The position numbers and the translations under genes are program-made. DNA of 15,057 nucleotides from Pseudomonadota bacterium (GTDB taxonomy: Bacteria > Pseudomonadota > Gammaproteobacteria > Steroidobacterales > Steroidobacteraceae): assembly GCA_021792815.1 (NCBI GenBank), contig JAJYTX010000021.1, positions 1 to 15,057 on the forward strand. Reading direction: 5' to 3'. Shown piece by piece: positions 12,464 through 15,057 of this stretch. Positions within the stretch are counted from its first letter, which is position 1. Each line of letters opens with the position of its first letter. The notes under the pieces were generated by a model, which made no database searches, had not been told where the DNA came from, and saw only the letters and a program-made list of their open reading frames with translations.

Positions 12464-15057
12464 TTATTCCCCGCCGAACTGATAGCTCACGTCGAGGCCG
12501 TACGTGACCGGCTGATTCACGATGTAGCGCGTGTACTGCGGGATCGCGATGTTGATCTGCGGCAGCGGATCGAGCAGCGTCTGCTTGTTGAGCGCGTTGT
12601 CGACGAATATTGCCGCGGTCCATCGGGCCGTGCGCAGGCCGGCGCGCAGATCGAGAATCCCGTAGGACGGCAGGTTGAGCTGAGTCTGCGCGATGTTGTT
12701 GAGGTATACCGTGACGCCATACGGCAGGTCGTACCGCGAGCCGACATAGCTGTAGGTGGCGTTGCCGAACACCCCCATGTTGTCAGTCAGGCTGTGATGG
12801 TAATTGAGCGACATCGAGCCGGTGACCTTGGGCGTATCCGGCACCGAGTATCCCTCGGGAATGCCGTCGATGGCGCTGTTGGTCAGGAACTTGCTGTGCG
12901 TATAGCCCCAATCGGTCGCGAAATCGAAGCCGTAACCGAGGTGGGCGCGGAACGCGGCCTCCAGGCCGTAGATGTTCGCATCACCGCCGTTCACGGTGAA
13001 GCCGAAGCCGGCGATGTTCGTCGAGATCTGCGGATCCATCCAGCGCTCGAAGTAGGCCGTCAGGTTGAACAGGGCGCGATGCTGGAAGAACTCGTTCTTG
13101 GTGCCGATCTCGTAGTCCCAGACGTGATCCGAATTGAACTGCGGCACGCCCTGTGAGTTGACATTGGGGAAGTTGACCAGCCCCGTCGGATTGTATTTCC
13201 CTGCCTGGGTCGGAGTGGCCGACAGTTTGTACATCAGGCCGCACTGCTGCAGATCGACCAGCGAAGACGGGTTGGCGCACGAGGCGGCGGTCTCCGGGTG
13301 GTTGTAGCCGACGAACGGCTGATCGGTGCCGCCGAGGCGGAAGCCCTTGGCGATCGTCAGGTACACCATGTGCTCGCTGTCGATCTGCCAGGTGAGGTTG
13401 AAGCGCGGATTGGTGCCGCTGGCGCTGCCGCCCGCGCTGGTGTTGAACGGCGCGATGTTCCCGGCGACGGTCGGCGCGCCGCTCAGCAGGTTGTTGAAGC
13501 CGTATACGGTGAAATCACCCCACTCGGTGTTCCGCTGAGAGTACGAGTAGTGATACCAGCGCACCCCCACCGAAGCCTTCAGTCCGTGCGGGAACTCCCA
13601 GGAGAGATTGCCGAAGAAGGCGTTCTGCAGGATGGTCTGCGGCATGTAGTCGACGTAGATGTTGCCGATCGGTCCGGCCTGCTGGTTGATCGACCACATG
13701 TCCCAGTCGGAGAACAGGTCCTGATAATAATAGCCGACGAGCCAGTGCAGCCGGCCGTGCCCCGTGGAGGCGAGGCGCAGCTCCTCGCTGACCTGCCGGG
13801 TGTAGTCCCGCTCCTCGACGCCGGGACCGAACGGGCCGGGACCGGTCGGGCCAATGCCGTTGCCGCCGAAGCCGTCATTGCTCGGGGACGGGTAGGGATA
13901 GGCGGGATTGGAGTAGTTGACCGCGTAGGGGTAGGCCGTCCCCGCCGAGCCGAGTCCCGAGGAGCTGGCATTCTCCTCGGTGCCGTCCTGCGAGATCAGC
14001 GAGTGGTTCGACCACAGGCCGGTGATCGAGGTGAGGCCGATATCGGGCGTGACCGCGTAATCGACCTTCAGGCTGCCGAGCGTGAACCGATCCCACTGCG
14101 GCTCGGAGGTCTGATAGATCTCGTAGTGGCCTTTCGGGCTCGGCATGGTCGGGTTGGTCGGCGAGCCATTGACGTCCACCGCGTTGGGGGCGTTGCCGCT
14201 CGACTCCTGCCACATGATCATCGGCGTGATGGAGAGCTGATCGTTGGGCTTGTACAGCAGGATGGCGCGGAATGACCTGTCGGTCGAGGAGTTCACCCCG
14301 CTCGCCGTCGAGATGATCGGCGCCGAGTAGAAATTGCTCGGCCGGTAGCAGGGGGTGGTGGCGCAGGTGTCGCTCTGCACCGAGCCGGGCGCGAGTACGT
14401 AGCGGTTGAGCCAGCCGCTGGTCGAGGAGGCCGAGCCGACCAGTCGCAGCGCGGCCGTCGATCCGAACGGCAGGTTCACCATGCCGTTCTGCGCGAAGTT
14501 GATGCTGCCGCCGGAGCCGGTGTTCGAGACGATGGTCTCGCCGGAGACGCCGAACACGCCCAGCTGGGGCATCGCGGGAATCAGCCGCACCGTCCCGCCC
14601 ATCGAGCTCGCTCCATAGAGCGTGCCCTGGGGTCCGTGCAGCACCTCGACGCGCTGCAGATCGTACAGATTCGGATCGATGATCACCTTGCCGAGCTGCT
14701 CGGCGGCCGGCGCCGAGAGTGCGACATCGTCCAGGTACACGCCGACCATCGAGGTGTTGCCACCGGAGGAATTCAGGCCGCGCATCTCGTATTCGGTCTG
14801 ATTCGGACCAGAGGTGCGCATCGCCAGGCCCGGAACGCCCTGCGCCAGGGTATTGAAGTCCGTGAGCCCGCGGTTGGCGATATTGGCCGCGGTGAGCACG
14901 GTCATGCTGATCGGGGTGTCCTGTGCCAGCGTCTTGCGCTTGGTGGCCGTGACGACGATCTCGGCGAGCTGATCGGACGGTGCGGCGCTCGGTTGCGCGG
15001 CGGCGGCATGGGCGGCGCCTGCGCCGCTCGATCCCAGGGCGATCGCCACAGCCAGGG
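12464..15057 (-). CDS. TonB-dependent outer membrane receptor, 5' end outside the window
   Basis: This is an outer membrane receptor that would import a substrate using energy from TonB-ExbB-ExbD. The frame is open to the right edge, and the residues there (L-A-V-A-I-A-L-G-S-S-G-A-G-A-A-H-A) are the core and end of a signal peptide. The real start is therefore just upstream, and the GTG at 15049 is not it. After the signal come a TonB-box-like EIVVTATKR, the plug domain (DTPISMTVL, then LAQGVPGLAMR, MRGLNSSG, VGVYLDDVAL, VEVLHGPQGTLYGASSMGGTVRLI) and a 22-strand type barrel with many aromatic strand ends, finishing in VTYGLDVSYQFGGE. Length (over 860 residues) is normal. The type is that annotated as 'iron complex outermembrane receptor' and common in large paralogous sets. 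The substrate cannot be told: no siderophore, vitamin B12 or sugar-use genes are adjacent. Confidence 0.93.
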   Translation of the reverse strand, partial: LAVAIALGSSGAGAAHAAAAQPSAAPSDQLAEIVVTATKRKTLAQDTPISMTVLTAANIANRGLTDFNTLAQGVPGLAMRTSGPNQTEYEMRGLNSSGGNTSMVGVYLDDVALSAPAAEQLGKVIIDPNLYDLQRVEVLHGPQGTLYGASSMGGTVRLIPAMPQLGVFGVSGETIVSNTGSGGSINFAQNGMVNLPFGSTAALRLVGSASSTSGWLNRYVLAPGSVQSDTCATTPCYRPSNFYSAPIISTASGVNSSTDRSFRAILLYKPNDQLSITPMIMWQESSGNAPNAVDVNGSPTNPTMPSPKGHYEIYQTSEPQWDRFTLGSLKVDYAVTPDIGLTSITGLWSNHSLISQDGTEENASSSGLGSAGTAYPYAVNYSNPAYPYPSPSNDGFGGNGIGPTGPGPFGPGVEERDYTRQVSEELRLASTGHGRLHWLVGYYYQDLFSDWDMWSINQQAGPIGNIYVDYMPQTILQNAFFGNLSWEFPHGLKASVGVRWYHYSYSQRNTEWGDFTVYGFNNLLSGAPTVAGNIAPFNTSAGGSASGTNPRFNLTWQIDSEHMVYLTIAKGFRLGGTDQPFVGYNHPETAASCANPSSLVDLQQCGLMYKLSATPTQAGKYNPTGLVNFPNVNSQGVPQFNSDHVWDYEIGTKNEFFQHRALFNLTAYFERWMDPQISTNIAGFGFTVNGGDANIYGLEAAFRAHLGYGFDFATDWGYTHSKFLTNSAIDGIPEGYSVPDTPKVTGSMSLNYHHSLTDNMGVFGNATYSYVGSRYDLPYGVTVYLNNIAQTQLNLPSYGILDLRAGLRTARWTAAIFVDNALNKQTLLDPLPQINIAIPQYTRYIVNQPVTYGLDVSYQFGGE

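Noticed and set aside
13298..14275. 325-codon + strand frame opposite the TonB-dependent receptor
   Set aside because: It is antisense to plug and barrel strands of a clear receptor. The Val/Arg/Gly-rich product has no recognisable domain.

Overview
This GC-rich window looks like chromosomal DNA of a gammaproteobacterium. The evidence is a FabB-type ketoacyl-ACP synthase, a Pseudomonas-like minor pilin/PilY1 cluster, a GGDEF enzyme and a large TonB-dependent receptor. A Xanthomonadales, Nevskiales or Steroidobacter-like relative would fit, but this is inference from gene content and not a sequence match. No rRNA, tRNA, CRISPR array, transposase or integrase is visible.

Layout. Positions 3-623 (+) hold the C-terminal half of FabB, cut by the left edge. 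About 700 bases without a convincing gene follow. They contain a perfect hairpin and an AT-rich island with three CATAAT-type half-sites at exact 10-base intervals over a TTGACA box, and they lead to a soluble GGDEF diguanylate cyclase (1329-2342, +). Converging on it is a lipoprotein of unknown family (2402-3358, -), preceded on the same strand by a secreted SYLF/Ysc84-domain protein (3704-4273, -). A divergent, very GC-rich spacer leads into the core of the window, a compact type IV pilus accessory operon on the + strand: fimT/gspH-like, pilV, pilW, pilX, pilY1, pilE (4629-11739). Its first four genes are joined by ATGA stop/start overlaps and the rest by spacings of 15 and 1 bases. A small glutamine-rich helical protein (11912-12313, +) follows. 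A strong hairpin then precedes the 3' end of a TonB-dependent receptor on the - strand (12464 to the right edge), whose first residues lie outside the window.

How the genes fit together. The minor pilins FimT, PilV, PilW, PilX and PilE are expected to form the priming tip complex of a type IV pilus, with PilY1 as the tip adhesin. PilY1 is the most interesting gene. It keeps the conserved C-terminal propeller, an RGD tripeptide and a D-x-D-x-D calcium loop. Its N-terminal half, however, reads as an L-type (legume-like) lectin domain, and a short chitin-binding (CBM5/12-like) module appears to be inserted in the propeller exactly at the usual glycine-rich 'ALDVTDP' junction. This suggests a pilus tip carrying two carbohydrate-recognition modules. 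The nearby diguanylate cyclase may matter to surface behaviour, but nothing in the sequence links it directly to the pilus. A run of eight C lies in the fimT leader, before the prepilin signal.
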